This document shows, piece after piece, positions 24,125-33,850 of a DNA stretch of 64,000 nucleotides. Origin of the DNA: Marvania coccoides. Taxonomy: Eukaryota; Chlorophyta; Trebouxiophyceae; Chlorellales; Chlorellaceae. Each line of letters starts with the position of its first letter. Position 1 is the stretch's first letter. The DNA is taken from positions 806,001 through 870,000 of the forward strand of contig OY978100.1 of assembly GCA_963854735.1 (NCBI GenBank), in the 5' to 3' direction. The notes below the pieces were generated by a model that worked only from the letters and a program-made list of their open reading frames with translations, did no database searches and had not been told where the DNA came from. The translations under genes and the position numbers were made by a program.

Positions 24125-25761
24125 ATGCGCCGAGGATTTTTTAACGATGTGCCGAGCAAAGGTGAGCACTCAGCAAACCCCAAAAAACATTTCTCTTAAA
24201 ATTTCCCTCAACGGAAAGGCTCTCGCTTCTGCGGCCCGCTAAACAGTTTCAGCATTGCTATTTTCATTTTTTCTTCCTCTCTCCCACGACTAATCCCAAA
24301 GAATCAGCTGTTTTTTGTGTTTATTTTTTGTCTCTGCTTTCAGACCCACCTCGGCTTGAAGTGACTTCTCGGCCTGAGGCTGAGCCTTCCCCCACCCCCA
24401 GCCCGCCTCCGCAAAGCTTGAGGGAGGTATGGCTGGCAGGCATGCTGCAAGAGGATGACAGGGGCACCGCCTCAAAGGATGTTTTTTTAGAGCTGAAGGG
24501 ACTTAAACTGATAGCATCCGCAACAGATCTGATGTGCGTTGGAGAGCCCACCCCCGACGTCACCGAGCAAGCTGTCGCTTCGCTGGCGAAAGCCCTTTTA
24601 ATCGCCCCGGCACTGGACACCGCTCCGCAGTTGCATGCCGCCCTGCGCTCGCAGCTGCTGTCTGACGCCTCTTCCTTTTCCGAAGCTGCACTGGACGTGT
24701 TTAGCGCGCTGGAATGGGAGGCGAGGCCGCCAACACCTGAAAGCCGCCGTGACGTATTTGTTGGGCTGTATCACCGCTTCCTGCACCTGGAGGTCGGCGA
24801 AGAAAGCGGGGAGGGGGGCTTAGGCATCAACAACACTCTGAGCTGCACAGAGCGAATGGACACCACCTTACGCGTGATGAGCGGCATGTGCGAGTTTGAC
24901 GACCCAGAGCACCCTGACATGCGCGAGCTGCTGTGGGAGTACGCGCCTCACCGCGGCTCTGCCCGCATTTTTTCTTGGCTCGCGGCTATGGAATGGGAGG
25001 CTGGGGACCACGAAATGATGCTCCGAGCGGCTAAGTGGGGCTTTTACTCGGCTATGGGACACTCCGCGACCTGGATGTTCACGCACGCGAGTCTGGCAGT
25101 GAAGGGGGTCGTGGCCGGCTGCGTGTACGGTAGAGGCAAAAATGTGCACGCGGCGGAGTTGGAGCCGCTGGTGGAGGCGATGCAGAGCTCAATAGACGCC
25201 GCCAATGCTGTGCTGCCCCCTGGCGAGGTCGCAATGCGCGAAGGAAGAAAGGCAGAGCTGCGGCGGGCTGAACACATTTTTGAAAGGGCACTGCAGGCCG
25301 AGAAGAAAGGCATCCAGACCGAGCTGCGCAAGGACGGCTTGTTCCCCAAGGCGCGGGACCTGCTGGTGCGACTGCGCGGCATCCGCGGCAGCAAACAGGT
25401 TCTAGGGCGGATTTTTTGCCTCGAAAAAGGAGGGGACCCCACCGGCTACTCGTTCGACATGAAGGGCGGGGAGGTCGTCTCCGCGGACCCATCCCACACT
25501 ATGCGCATTCTGCGGTCGGTGTGTAGGCCTGGCAACGTGAGCACGGTGGTTGTGCGGCGGTTCGTGGACGGCGGCACAAAAAATTCAGGTTTTTATGTGC
25601 AGGACGGGGAAGTGACGCGACTGACCCCAGACCGCGTGCGCCACGCGTACGAAGAGTTTTTGGACATGTGCACTGCGCAGCTGGGGCAGCGCTGCATGTG
25701 TCCGAGGTGCTGGGCTGCCCCAGCTGAAGAGGCTCGCTACCGCAACGCCGAATTTGTCTAA
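24125..25761 (+). CDS. Hypothetical protein, alpha-helical, C-terminal Cys cluster
   Basis: Exons 24125..24161 and 24344..25761 (phase 1; strong pyrimidine tract before the acceptor) give 484 aa. The tiny first exon codes MRRGFFNDVPSK. After a Pro/Glu-rich linker the body is mostly Ala/Leu/Glu-rich and probably helical. Before the end comes a mixed region (GYSFDMKGGEV, VVVRRFVDG), and the protein finishes with four Cys in MCTAQLGQRCMCPRCW, possibly metal-binding. No signal peptide or membrane segment. I do not recognise a family. GC-rich codon use matches its neighbours, so it is a real gene. Confidence 0.75.
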
Positions 25762-25888
25762 ACTTGCGAATGAAGAGCTGCCATGAGGAATGATTGAATT
25801 ATCTTGGTTAGATATTTAGTGATAATAGTTTGCGTGCACAGTGGGTGAGGTATCTGCATACGTTAATAAATGTGTACACAGTACTACA

Positions 25889-25915
25889 TTTTTTTTTTTT
25901 TTTTTTTTTTTTTTT
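25889..25915 (+). repeat. Poly-T tract (27 T)
   Basis: Homopolymer next to the SINE-like element at 25916; on the - strand it is a poly-A run. Confidence 0.9.
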
Positions 25916-26175
25916 ATTTATGTCGGTCGCGCCGGTGGGGGACTCAGGAAGGCAGGGGCCAGAGTCTTATATTGTGGGCGACGGTGCGGTCGCCGGCGCA
26001 GTGGCAGTATCCGTACGTCCACAGTACCTGGGGTCGATCCCACCGGTGGAAGGGGGTACTCCGCCTTACTGTGGCGGGGTGAGTGGCACGTCGCCTTGCA
26101 GGTCTCTATAAGAGCGCCTTCGGTAGTAGACGTTACAACGATATGTAAACCCATAAACCCATAAACCCATAAACA
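25916..26175 (+). mobile_element. SINE-like element with pol III A/B-box-like motifs
   Basis: GC-rich island in AT-rich DNA. GGCGCAGTGGCAG (25995-26007) fits a tRNA A box and GGGTCGATCCCA (26031-26042) fits a B box, about 35 nt apart as in tRNA-derived SINEs. The 3' end is a short tandem tail (CCCATAAA x3, about 26147-26175), as SINEs often have. The stretch around 26000 also matches the 5' end of U4 snRNA (GCGCAGTGGCAGTATC, 16 nt as I recall it), but the rest of U4 is absent. No complete tRNA cloverleaf was found. Copy number and target-site duplication are untested. Confidence 0.45.
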
Positions 26176-26454
26176 TAGCGATGATGAAATGATTCTTTCG
26201 ACATGTAAACTCATGTAAACCTTGAAACCTTGAAACTCATGCCAAATAAGGGAAATAAAACCAAAGAGAGAAAGAAAGGAAAATACAAAAAAGAAAGAAG
26301 AAAAAGGAAAGAAAACACATAACAGAAAGAAAAGGAAAGGATCTCGTAATGGCTTAGAAAATCGAGTGGATGCGGTGAGGACAAATCTAAAAGATAGCAC
26401 CAAGATATATATATTTGAAGTTTAGCCTAATTGAAAATGTTCCCCAGATGCATG

Positions 26455-27542
26455 TCACGTCTCGCCGCTCTTTACAGGGGTTTTGCTGGGAGACACGCGA
26501 AGCTTCAGCGGCCCCAGCATTTTCCCAGTGCATTCCAACGCCTGGGATGCGCCTTCCAGGTTGCAAAACTCCACAAAAGCGATTTTTGTGTTTTGGCGCG
26601 AGTATCGCAGCAGCCTTAGTCTCGCAACAGGGCCGCATAAGCTGGAGAAGAAAAAATGCAATATGTCGCTGGTGATAATGAAGTGGATGTTGGACACGTA
26701 GACTGTGCGAGCCACCGCCGCCTGCTCCTCTTGGGACCTCGGGAGATATTCGTTCTTGACGGGGATGATGGCGGTCTTGGAAGGACTGACCCAGGCCGTG
26801 TGCCGGCCCAGCTTTTTCCCGTTCAGAGCGAGCGAGCGCAGAACGCTTGCCTGGTCTGCAAATTCGACGAATCCAAACCTGACGGCGTTGTTGGAGTCGC
26901 CTGAAATGCGGACGTCAGCCACAGGACCACAGTGGGAGAAGAAAGTGGCAAGCTGTTGCTCAGAAAGACTTTGATCCAGGTCATTGATGTAGATGGTGCG
27001 TCGAATCTGCTGCTGGAGTTCCTCTTTGCGCTGCTGCTGCTGCTGCATGTCTTGGGGGACTGGTGGGCGTGGCACTTCGTGGCCGGGCAGGGAAGCAGGG
27101 CCGGCGCTTTCCAGGTGAAAGGGACTTGGTAGAATTGGCGCTGCTAAATTTGAGGGGCGCTGCTGCAGTTGAAGCGCTCTGAGCAACGCCAGGATGGCTG
27201 GAGTAGCGGTGAGGGAAAACTGAGGAAAGTTGAGCACGCTCGTTGATGGACGAGACGGTAGAAAAAAATGCACTATGATCGAATTATCTTCACCTTCAGG
27301 GTGGTTAACGCCTTCTAGGCTTGCGCTGCCTTCTCTGCTAGCGTGCGTGCTGCTGCGCATTGAGGGCTCGGCAGACAGCGGCGAATCTGTAACATACAGC
27401 ATGCTAGATAAAATATGTTACCGGCAAGCTGGTAGTACCGTGAAAGTACTTACCTAACATCTGGTTGAATGAAATCGTTTAGATCATCGCTGTCACAGGC
27501 AACAGGTGCCCAAGTGTTGCAATAGCCTCCGGTCCCAATGCC
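26455..27542 (-). CDS. CID-type (CTC-interacting domain) RNA-binding protein, two RRMs
   Basis: Main exon 27403..26455, joined in phase to an upstream exon 27542..27454 (donor GTAAGT, acceptor CTAG; AG|C gives Ser). A further short exon at 27638..27599 is possible. The true start is unresolved; an internal ATG lies at 27402. The C-terminal two-thirds hold two RRMs: IYINDLDQSLSEQQL with RFGFVEFAD, and VYVSNIHF with KIAFVEFCN. Linking motifs VSPSKTAI-PV and RVSPSKTPV are the signature of plant CID8-13 proteins, which bind poly(A)-binding protein through a PAM2 motif and act in mRNA stability and translation. I see no clear PAM2 motif in the exons found. A poly-Gln run precedes RRM1. Family is secure; N-terminus is not. 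Confidence 0.85.
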
Positions 27543-27704
27543 CTAAAAGGCAATCCAGGGAGTGCAAGTAAGGCGCGAATTGTATGGTTCAAGTTTACCT
27601 CGAGCCAGTAGGCAGTCTTTTCACTCACTTTTGGCAAGCTAGAGCGGATTGTATGGTCAGAAAAAAAATGTAATATGGTCAATTAAAAAAATGAAAAAAA
27701 AAAT

Positions 27705-27794
27705 GAGGGTTTATCCTCCGCACAGAGACGGCAACAAAGGCCACACATCAGACTGGTAAGCTTGGTCCTAACAGCCAGGAGCTTTCTGCCGCAT
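27705..27794 (+). repeat. ~94-bp dispersed repeat, copy 2 (pair with 13201-13294)
   Basis: Same block order as 13201-13294, about 80% alike by eye, same orientation, 14.5 kb away. The surrounding 27543-28652 region has no supported gene. Confidence 0.85.
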
Positions 27795-28652
27795 AAAGAA
27801 TTGGGGAAGACAAGCATCACACGACCGCTGCACCTCTCCAATCGCATCGCAGAACAGAATGATAACTATTGGAATCTCTAAATACAGGCATTTTTCTATT
27901 TTGTTGACAATATTGTCTCTACATACATGTATTTGGCCTTGGTTACTACTTGTTTTTTCCCAATACCCAGGGTATTTCAGCCCTCAAGCAGCCGTTTTTA
28001 ATCTGTTTTTTGGTACGAAAACACTATTCAGACTATCCCAATTAAAAATCCAGGTCGCGAAATGCGCGAGAAAAGGCGTCTCATCCACTTTTTTTTGTGA
28101 AATGCTTGTCCATTGCAGCATTTTCTGCATTTCTGTCTTTATTATAATACGAATCGACTGTCTTTTTATTTCCAGAAGGAAAACTTGGATGACTATTCGA
28201 GATGCGAGCTCGATTTGGCCGTTCCCTTCCTACATTTTCCCTTGCCCACATCTGACGATTTCCTTCAATAATAATAGCAGTGGTGGTGATTCCTGGAGCT
28301 GGACCTCTCTTTTGATGCAAACGCGCTTGGTTGTCGGACTACAGCTCCCAACTCCCGAGAAATTTGGGGTGGTATTCTCTGTGGCGGTGCCAGCTGGCGG
28401 TGCCAGCTAGAATGTCAATTTTGCTCTCGTGCTGACCTGATAAGTGAATTATGAAAGATGCATGTCAAATGCTGGACTTGATGCACTCACTAGGTGAGAG
28501 AAAGAGGGCTGGAGGACTACAGAACTGCAGAAATTCAATCTCTCCGGAATGTTTCAAGCCTTCATCGTTATCCCGAGGTCACTCTCGCTCGGCAATTTTC
28601 AATGCCAAACCAGAATATCTGATGCATTTACATCTCATTGTGGCAATTTTGA

Positions 28653-29082
28653 CAAACCGCGCTGTTTGCCGCTGTGGGGTGCCTCGACGAAGCCGCGGTG
28701 GCCGCGCTCATAGCGGCCAATTGCACCTTCAACGCCCAGGAATCTTACTGGGTCATGGCTCTGACCGTGGCGAACGTTTTTGGCTACGCTCGCATCGCCA
28801 CCCTCTTCATTGACAACGGCGCCAATGCTCAGCACAAAGACCCATTACGGCCCGGGCCTTTACGGCAACGTGGAGGTTGCGCGGCTGCTTATTACTTTGT
28901 CGGCTGGCGCCTTACCATTCGTAGTTCTGCGACTGGGGCATCATCCTTCCCCCTGCCCAGAGCTGGGGCAGGCGATGATGTCGCTGTGGAGCAGCACGCC
29001 GGAGCAGCTGCTGCAGCTGCTCGCGCGGCTGCAGGGGGCGCATCAAAGTGCGCTTTACTGCAAGGGGCCACTTGTGAAGTAA
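28653..29082 (+). pseudogene. Ankyrin-repeat gene fragment with frameshift
   Basis: The frame open from 28653 reads as ankyrin repeats (ALFAAVGCLDEAAVAALIAA, then VANVFGYARIATLFIDNGAN). Near 28845 the ankyrin pattern moves to the next frame (YGNVEVARLLI), which runs to a TAA at 29080-29082. No intron with usable borders fits in the few bases between. No upstream start or further repeats were found. A decayed gene or a fragment; a sequencing indel is possible. Confidence 0.5.
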
Positions 29083-29270
29083 AGACGGTATAGGGTTGAA
29101 ATATCCATGCAGGTATACAAAGTGCCTAACAGCCCGCTCTTCTATTTTACAGGTACGCAAACAAATTTCTTTTGCCTTTTCTTCTAAACGCCGGTGTGTG
29201 TAAATTTCTGGACCATTTAAAATAAAAAAAACACAATTTGCGACGGTAACGCTTCTATCTCCTAAGAATT

Positions 29271-29310
29271 GGAATTTCTTTGATTGTGGTACTCAATAGG
29301 TCATGGATGA
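29271..29310 (-). repeat. Inverted copy of the 2871-2946 repeat
   Basis: The reverse complement reads CCTATTGAGTACCACAATCA then AAGAAATTCC, matching the copies at 2871 and 2917. Confidence 0.75.
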
Positions 29311-29400
29311 TTGAAAATCTTTGAGTAGGAACAGGCACCTACTACAGGCGTCCTCCCCCTGGGGACTCTTAAATCCTATTTTTTTTTTTAAGAAATAGGG

Positions 29401-29439
29401 CGAGCTTAATTATCCTCGGAGTATATTGGGCATATGAAA
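29401..29439 (+). repeat. ~39-bp repeat, copy 1 (pair with 56013-56052)
   Basis: CGAGCTTAATTAT-CCTCGGAGT then ATTGGGCATATGAAA is nearly identical to 56013-56052, same orientation. Confidence 0.8.
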
Positions 29440-29689
29440 GGTATACAAAGGTATTGCAGCTCTGAAGATAATATATGGACGCACGGACTTCTCTTCGAGG
29501 CGTAAGCTTAAGGTTTTTTACTCTCTAGAATTTTCTCACTTACAGTCAACCGGCGGCGCCGACTGTGGAGGAAAACTATTTCCCATTTCATTTTTAATTC
29601 AATTCAATTAAATCTGAAAAAGGTTGCTAGTAATTATTATTGCACCGAATTAATTTGCACCAAAAGGGGGCGAAAGAGGGAGACAAAAG

Positions 29690-31199
29690 ATGGGCAATAA
29701 AGATTATTTAGACAAGCAGAGCAAAAAGAGGAAGCAAGATCACAAAGATGGCGATGGATACGAAAAGTAAGCAAATGAACACAACGGTGTTGCATTTAGT
29801 GTCCGAAGTTATTGAATTTTAAATAAAGCTGCATGCCATATGCATCTCAATTCATTTCCCCTTCAAAGTTGAGTAGCTGCATTATCACATCAAAGTGACA
29901 GAAACTTGCATATGCACAGGTCCTCCGGAGGCCGCGACTTCACCGTTTCCCTGGCGGTGGGCGCCTCTTGTATCGAAAACGCCCAAAACTTGGAGCTTGG
30001 CACGCTGCTGGCTGGGCAGATCTCACGGGCATGCGCCATCTTCAACGTGGATGAGGTGATCGTGGTGGAGGACGGCCCTGACGTGGGTCCTGACGCCATC
30101 AGCGCTGCCGCTGCTCTGCTGGCTCGCGTACTGCAGTTCATGGAGACCCCACAGTACCTCAGAAAGTAGGCAGCACATTGCTATCACATTTCAAATCTCA
30201 AAGTCTTGCCATACACCACGAATAAGCTCACATTAATCGTGCATGCTTTCTTCTATTTTCTATTTTTGAAGGGCGCTCATTCCCATGCACCAAGACCTGC
30301 GCTACGCAGGCATGCTGCCCCCGCTGGACGCGCCGCATCACTTCCGGGCCTCAGAGTGGGGGCCTTACCGGGAGGGGGTGGTGAAATCCTACAGGCCCTC
30401 GGGGGGAGGCTCCTTTGTGGACATCGGACTCGACAAGGCAAGATTGAATAAAAAAACAGCCGTTTAGGTCCTAATTTATTTATTTACTTTTACAGTTGTT
30501 CACTGCGTGTATCTATCCTGCAGGATGCTTACATCAGCAAAACTGTCAAGTCGGGGGTGCGCGTGACCCTTTGCCTGGGCGACGAAGCTGATATCGGCGT
30601 TGAGGACGGCTCCCAGGTCTACAGAGGGACACTGGCATCGCCAGCAGGTTTGTGGGAAAACTTGTTTTATGATGATCGCTTTGCAATTTATTTACGTACA
30701 ATTTGACCCTGACTACGGACTGTCTTACTGCAGATCCTCGGCAGGAGCGGGGCCTGTACTGGGGCTACCTCACGCGGATTGCGCCCTCCCTGCAGTCTCT
30801 TTTCGAAGAGTGCCCCTTCCAAGGTCGGTTTCTTGCTCATTACCTTGCTCTTTTCCTATGAATTTCATCAACATGAACTTGACGCTATGTTTCCTATGTG
30901 CAGGTGGATACGATCTCACCATCGGCACCTCAGAGCGCGGAGAAACGACTCCCTGCTGCAAGCTGGAGTTTTCCAAGTTCAAGCACGCGCTCATCGTGCT
31001 TGGGGGGCCCCAAGGCTTGGAGTATTGCCTGCAAAATGACCCCTGGAGGCAGAAATTTGGATCAGACCCGGCGCCGATGTTTCAGCGTTATCTGAACACG
31101 TGCCACGACCAGGGCAGCCGGACAATCCGCACAGAGGAGGCGCTTCTCATCTCCATGGCGTTCCTGCACCCAGCCCTTCAAAAGGCATCAGCAAAATGA
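29690..31199 (+). CDS. SPOUT1: SPOUT1 (C9orf114-type) SPOUT methyltransferase
   Basis: Six exons: 29690..29766, 29920..30165, 30272..30437, 30524..30647, 30734..30823, 30904..31199; 332 aa, all phases close. The start is lysine-rich (MGNKDYLDKQSKKRKQDHKD). Conserved blocks match the animal protein in order: NAQ-ELGT-LAGQISRACAIF, PQYLRKALIPMHQDLRYAG, GLYWGYLTRIA, GYDLTIGTSERG, and the C-terminal trefoil-knot SAM motif with GSRTIRTEEALLI. SPOUT1 methylates RNA (28S rRNA in vertebrates) and in animals is also found on mitotic spindle poles. Intron 3 (30438..30523) starts with GC; keeping it as an intron gives exactly the family spacing around this join. An OB-fold insert lies between the knot halves. 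Confidence 0.95.
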
Positions 31200-31273
31200 T
31201 GACTATGACAGGTGTCAAGAGTGTCTGCTGGTTGAGTTTGAAAACGAGAATTGCTTCACTTATTATAGTTGGC

Positions 31274-31278
31274 TGTAA
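31274..31278 (+). terminator. TGTAA polyadenylation signal, SPOUT1
   Basis: TGTAA 75 nt past the SPOUT1 stop, only 34 nt before the ATG of the next gene, so the two transcription units are very close. Confidence 0.45.
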
Positions 31279-31311
31279 ATATAGCATTGAAATTGAAAAT
31301 ACTAATCTAAG

Positions 31312-32463
31312 ATGGTTCACGAGTTGCGGCAGGAGCTGCTGCTTGAGAAACATGCAGCCTACATCGTGAAAATCAGCCAGGCAAGATCGCTTTCGTTTTA
31401 AATGCTGGGTTTCTTACCAAAAACAATTCACCATATCCCGAAATCTTTGCAATACTCAATTGATGCCCCGACGTCGCCACATCAATGTTTTTCGCAGAGC
31501 AAAACCAGCTTCGCATTCTATGCCACCGAGCACTTCCGCATGAGCGGCGTCTACTGGGGCTTGACAGCGCTGTACTTGATGGACAAGCTGGACGCCATGG
31601 ACCGGGAGGAGGTCATCGCCTGGGTGTTGAGCTGCCAGCACCCCTGCGGCGGGTTTGGCGGCAGCGAGCGCCACGACCCTCACCTCCTCTACACCCTCTC
31701 AGCGCTGCAAATCCTGGCGTTGTACGACAAACTGGATCTAGTGGATGCCGATAAAGTCGCAAAGTGTAAGCAAATCAACACCTTTACTTATTTGCAATGA
31801 TTTCAAATGTCAACGCCAGTCTTTATTTATTTTTGCTTTTCAGACGTGGCGAGCTTGCAGCAGCCCGACGGCTCCTTTGCCGGCGATACCTGGGGTGAGA
31901 TCGACACCCGGTTCTCTTACTGCGCCCTAAACTGCATGTGGCTGTTGAACCGCTCTGCCGCCATCGACGTCGAAGCCACCGCAGCGCACATCGGCAGATG
32001 TCGCAACTTTGACGGCGGGTTTGGGGCGCGACCAGGGGACGAGTCGCATGCCGGGCAGGTTTTCACATGCGTTGCAGCGCTGGCTTTGGCGCAGAGACTG
32101 GGTGTTTTGGAGCCGGACCTGCTGGCCTGGTGGCTGTGCGAGCGGCAGACCCCTAGCGGGGGGCTCAACGGCCGCCCTGAGAAGCTGCAGGACGTGTGCT
32201 ACTCGTGGTGGTGCCTGTCTGCGCTGTCTATTTTGAAGCGGCTGCGATGGATTGATGGCGCAGCGCTCACAGCGTTCATTCTGGACTGCCAGGACGAGGA
32301 CAGCGGCGGGATTTCTGACAGGCCGGACGATGAGGTGGACATCTATCATACCTTCTTTGGGATCGCTGGTTTGGCGCTGATGGGCCACCCAGGACTGAAG
32401 GCGGTGGACCCCACGCTGGCACTGCCCGTGGAGGTCGTAGACAGGCTGAAAGAACGTCGGTGA
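31312..32463 (+). CDS. RABGGTB: Rab geranylgeranyltransferase (type II) beta subunit
   Basis: Exons 31312..31380, 31498..31765 and 31844..32463; 318 aa. Prenyltransferase alpha-alpha barrel repeats are clear ([38 protein letters not shown]). The zinc ligands are present: Asp and Cys in DVCYSWW, and His in DIYHTFFG. Blocks [26 protein letters not shown] and [19 protein letters not shown] match animal and plant RABGGTB at the same spacing. With an alpha subunit and Rab escort protein it attaches geranylgeranyl groups to Rab GTPases for membrane traffic. Intron 1 (31381..31497) is GC-AG; the spliced spacing matches the family exactly. The 3' end converges on panC, 93 bp away. Confidence 0.96.
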
Positions 32464-32503
32464 AGGGCTGAAATAAAGCGCTTCTACAAACAGTATACGT
32501 GTT

Positions 32504-32508
32504 TTACA
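32504..32508 (-). terminator. TGTAA polyadenylation signal, PanC
   Basis: TGTAA on the - strand 49 nt past the PanC stop and within 45 nt of the RABGGTB stop, so the two convergent transcripts probably overlap at their 3' ends. Confidence 0.45.
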
Positions 32509-32556
32509 GGTTGCACGATTTTTTTTAAATATATAGCAAAACCCTTTGGGTTTAAA

Positions 32557-33700
32557 TTAAAAGTCAACGTTGTCGATTAATCTCACGGAGCCAAAATGGG
32601 CAGCGATAGCAATCAGGGTGGGCTGCGCTGCGGCGGTTTCCACTTTCTTTAGCGTTAATGCGTCGACCACCTCCACGTAGTCTACCCTGCCCCCTGCTGC
32701 TTCGAGCGCTGCAGCGAGGCTGGAACGAATTTCTGCCACAGCGGTCACCTGCCCCGACACCGCACCTTGTCTTGCGGAAGAAAGCGCTTTGTAGATGGCG
32801 GGCGCTGCTGACCGATTCTCTGGCGTCAGCAGCGCGTTGCGGCTGCTCATGGCCAGCCCATCGGCCTCTCGCTGGATCGGCATTCCAACAACTTTGATGC
32901 CAAAATCGAGGTCCCTGACCATGCGCTCCAGCACCCTCCACTGCTGGAAATCTTTCTTCCCAAAAAACGCCACGTCGGGGTCCACGATGTTGAACAGCTT
33001 CGCCACCACGGTGCTTACTCCTCGGAAAAAGTGCGGGCGGGAGCTGGCGCACAGTCCCTGGGAGAGGTGGTCGACGGAGACCCAGGAGCAGTGGGCGTCA
33101 AAGTTCACGGCGTCTTCCGCGCCCACCACCATACCGCCGTCCGCTCCAGAGGTGTGGTAGAGCGACTGCGGCATGAAGACAGCGTCACACCCCGCAGCCT
33201 CCAGCTTCGCCAGGTCGGCTTCCTGCACGCGTTTGAGGCGTGGATGAAAATTTTAAGACCTGGTTGAATACAAAATGTGCGGCAACAAGGCTGTACCTGG
33301 GTGCGTGGGTACACCCCAAAGTCCTCATTTTTCGAAAATTGGGTGGGATTTACGTAGATGGAGACGATCGCAGCGTCACATTTTTCTCTGCATTAAATCA
33401 AACACATTTTAAAGGATTTTCCAGTGCGGCAAAAGGTGACGAAAGCTGCCCCTTTACCAAGTACTTACCTGGCTGCCAGAACGAGAGAGATGTGGCCTTC
33501 GTGCAAGTTTCCCTGCAACACAGGAGCGCAAGCACGTTGGAAAAACTCAGAACGATCAGGTTAGCACAAATAAATGAGAAAATGGTTTATCAGCTGCTCA
33601 CCATCGTCGGAACAAATCCAATCGTCTTCCCATCTGCCCGCAGCTGCCTGCTGAATTTCCGCATGTCGGCGGCATTGGTGAAGATCACAGGCGGCGTCAT
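32557..33700 (-). CDS. panC: Pantothenate synthetase (pantoate-beta-alanine ligase)
   Basis: Exons 33700..33602, 33512..33469, 33387..33297 and 33222..32557; 299 aa, phases close. Motifs in order: PTM-GNLHEGHISLV (nucleotide-binding HIGH-like), VNPTQF, DFGVYPRT, FFRGVSTVV, FFGKKDFQQW and MSSRN. The enzyme joins pantoate to beta-alanine with ATP, the last step of vitamin B5 synthesis, upstream of CoA. Length and motifs are those of a full active enzyme. No transit peptide is visible, so it is likely cytosolic, as in plants. The HIGH-like region is split by the first intron. Confidence 0.96.
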
Positions 33701-33832
33701 CCCGATTTTTAATTTTTAACTAAGTAATTGAGTTGTCGTCTCTTCTTCGACTGTACCTTGCCGCTGTACTTTTTCTCTAAAAAGGAGCTCCTGCGCCCGT
33801 TGCTGCGGCCAGACGACTCTCCTGAAGCTTGA

Positions 33833-33847
33833 GGGGGGGGGGGGGGG
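33833..33847 (+). repeat. Poly-G tract (15 G)
   Basis: Homopolymer ending three bases before the DAGL stop codon (on the - strand a C-run just after the gene). Confidence 0.9.
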
Positions 33848-33850
33848 TAT

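Larger units (their letters stand above)
29083..29689 (+). other. Spacer with dispersed repeat fragments
   Basis: Two short repeats are present (29271-29310 and 29401-29439). The rest is AT-rich with no gene seen; it contains the likely promoter of the SPOUT1 gene. Confidence 0.55.

Noticed and set aside
25996..26011. U4 snRNA gene
   Set aside because: Only the first 16 nt match; the stem II, 3' stem-loop and Sm site of U4 are absent.
25991..26043. tRNA gene
   Set aside because: A/B-box-like motifs are present, but acceptor and anticodon stems do not pair and no anticodon loop is seen.
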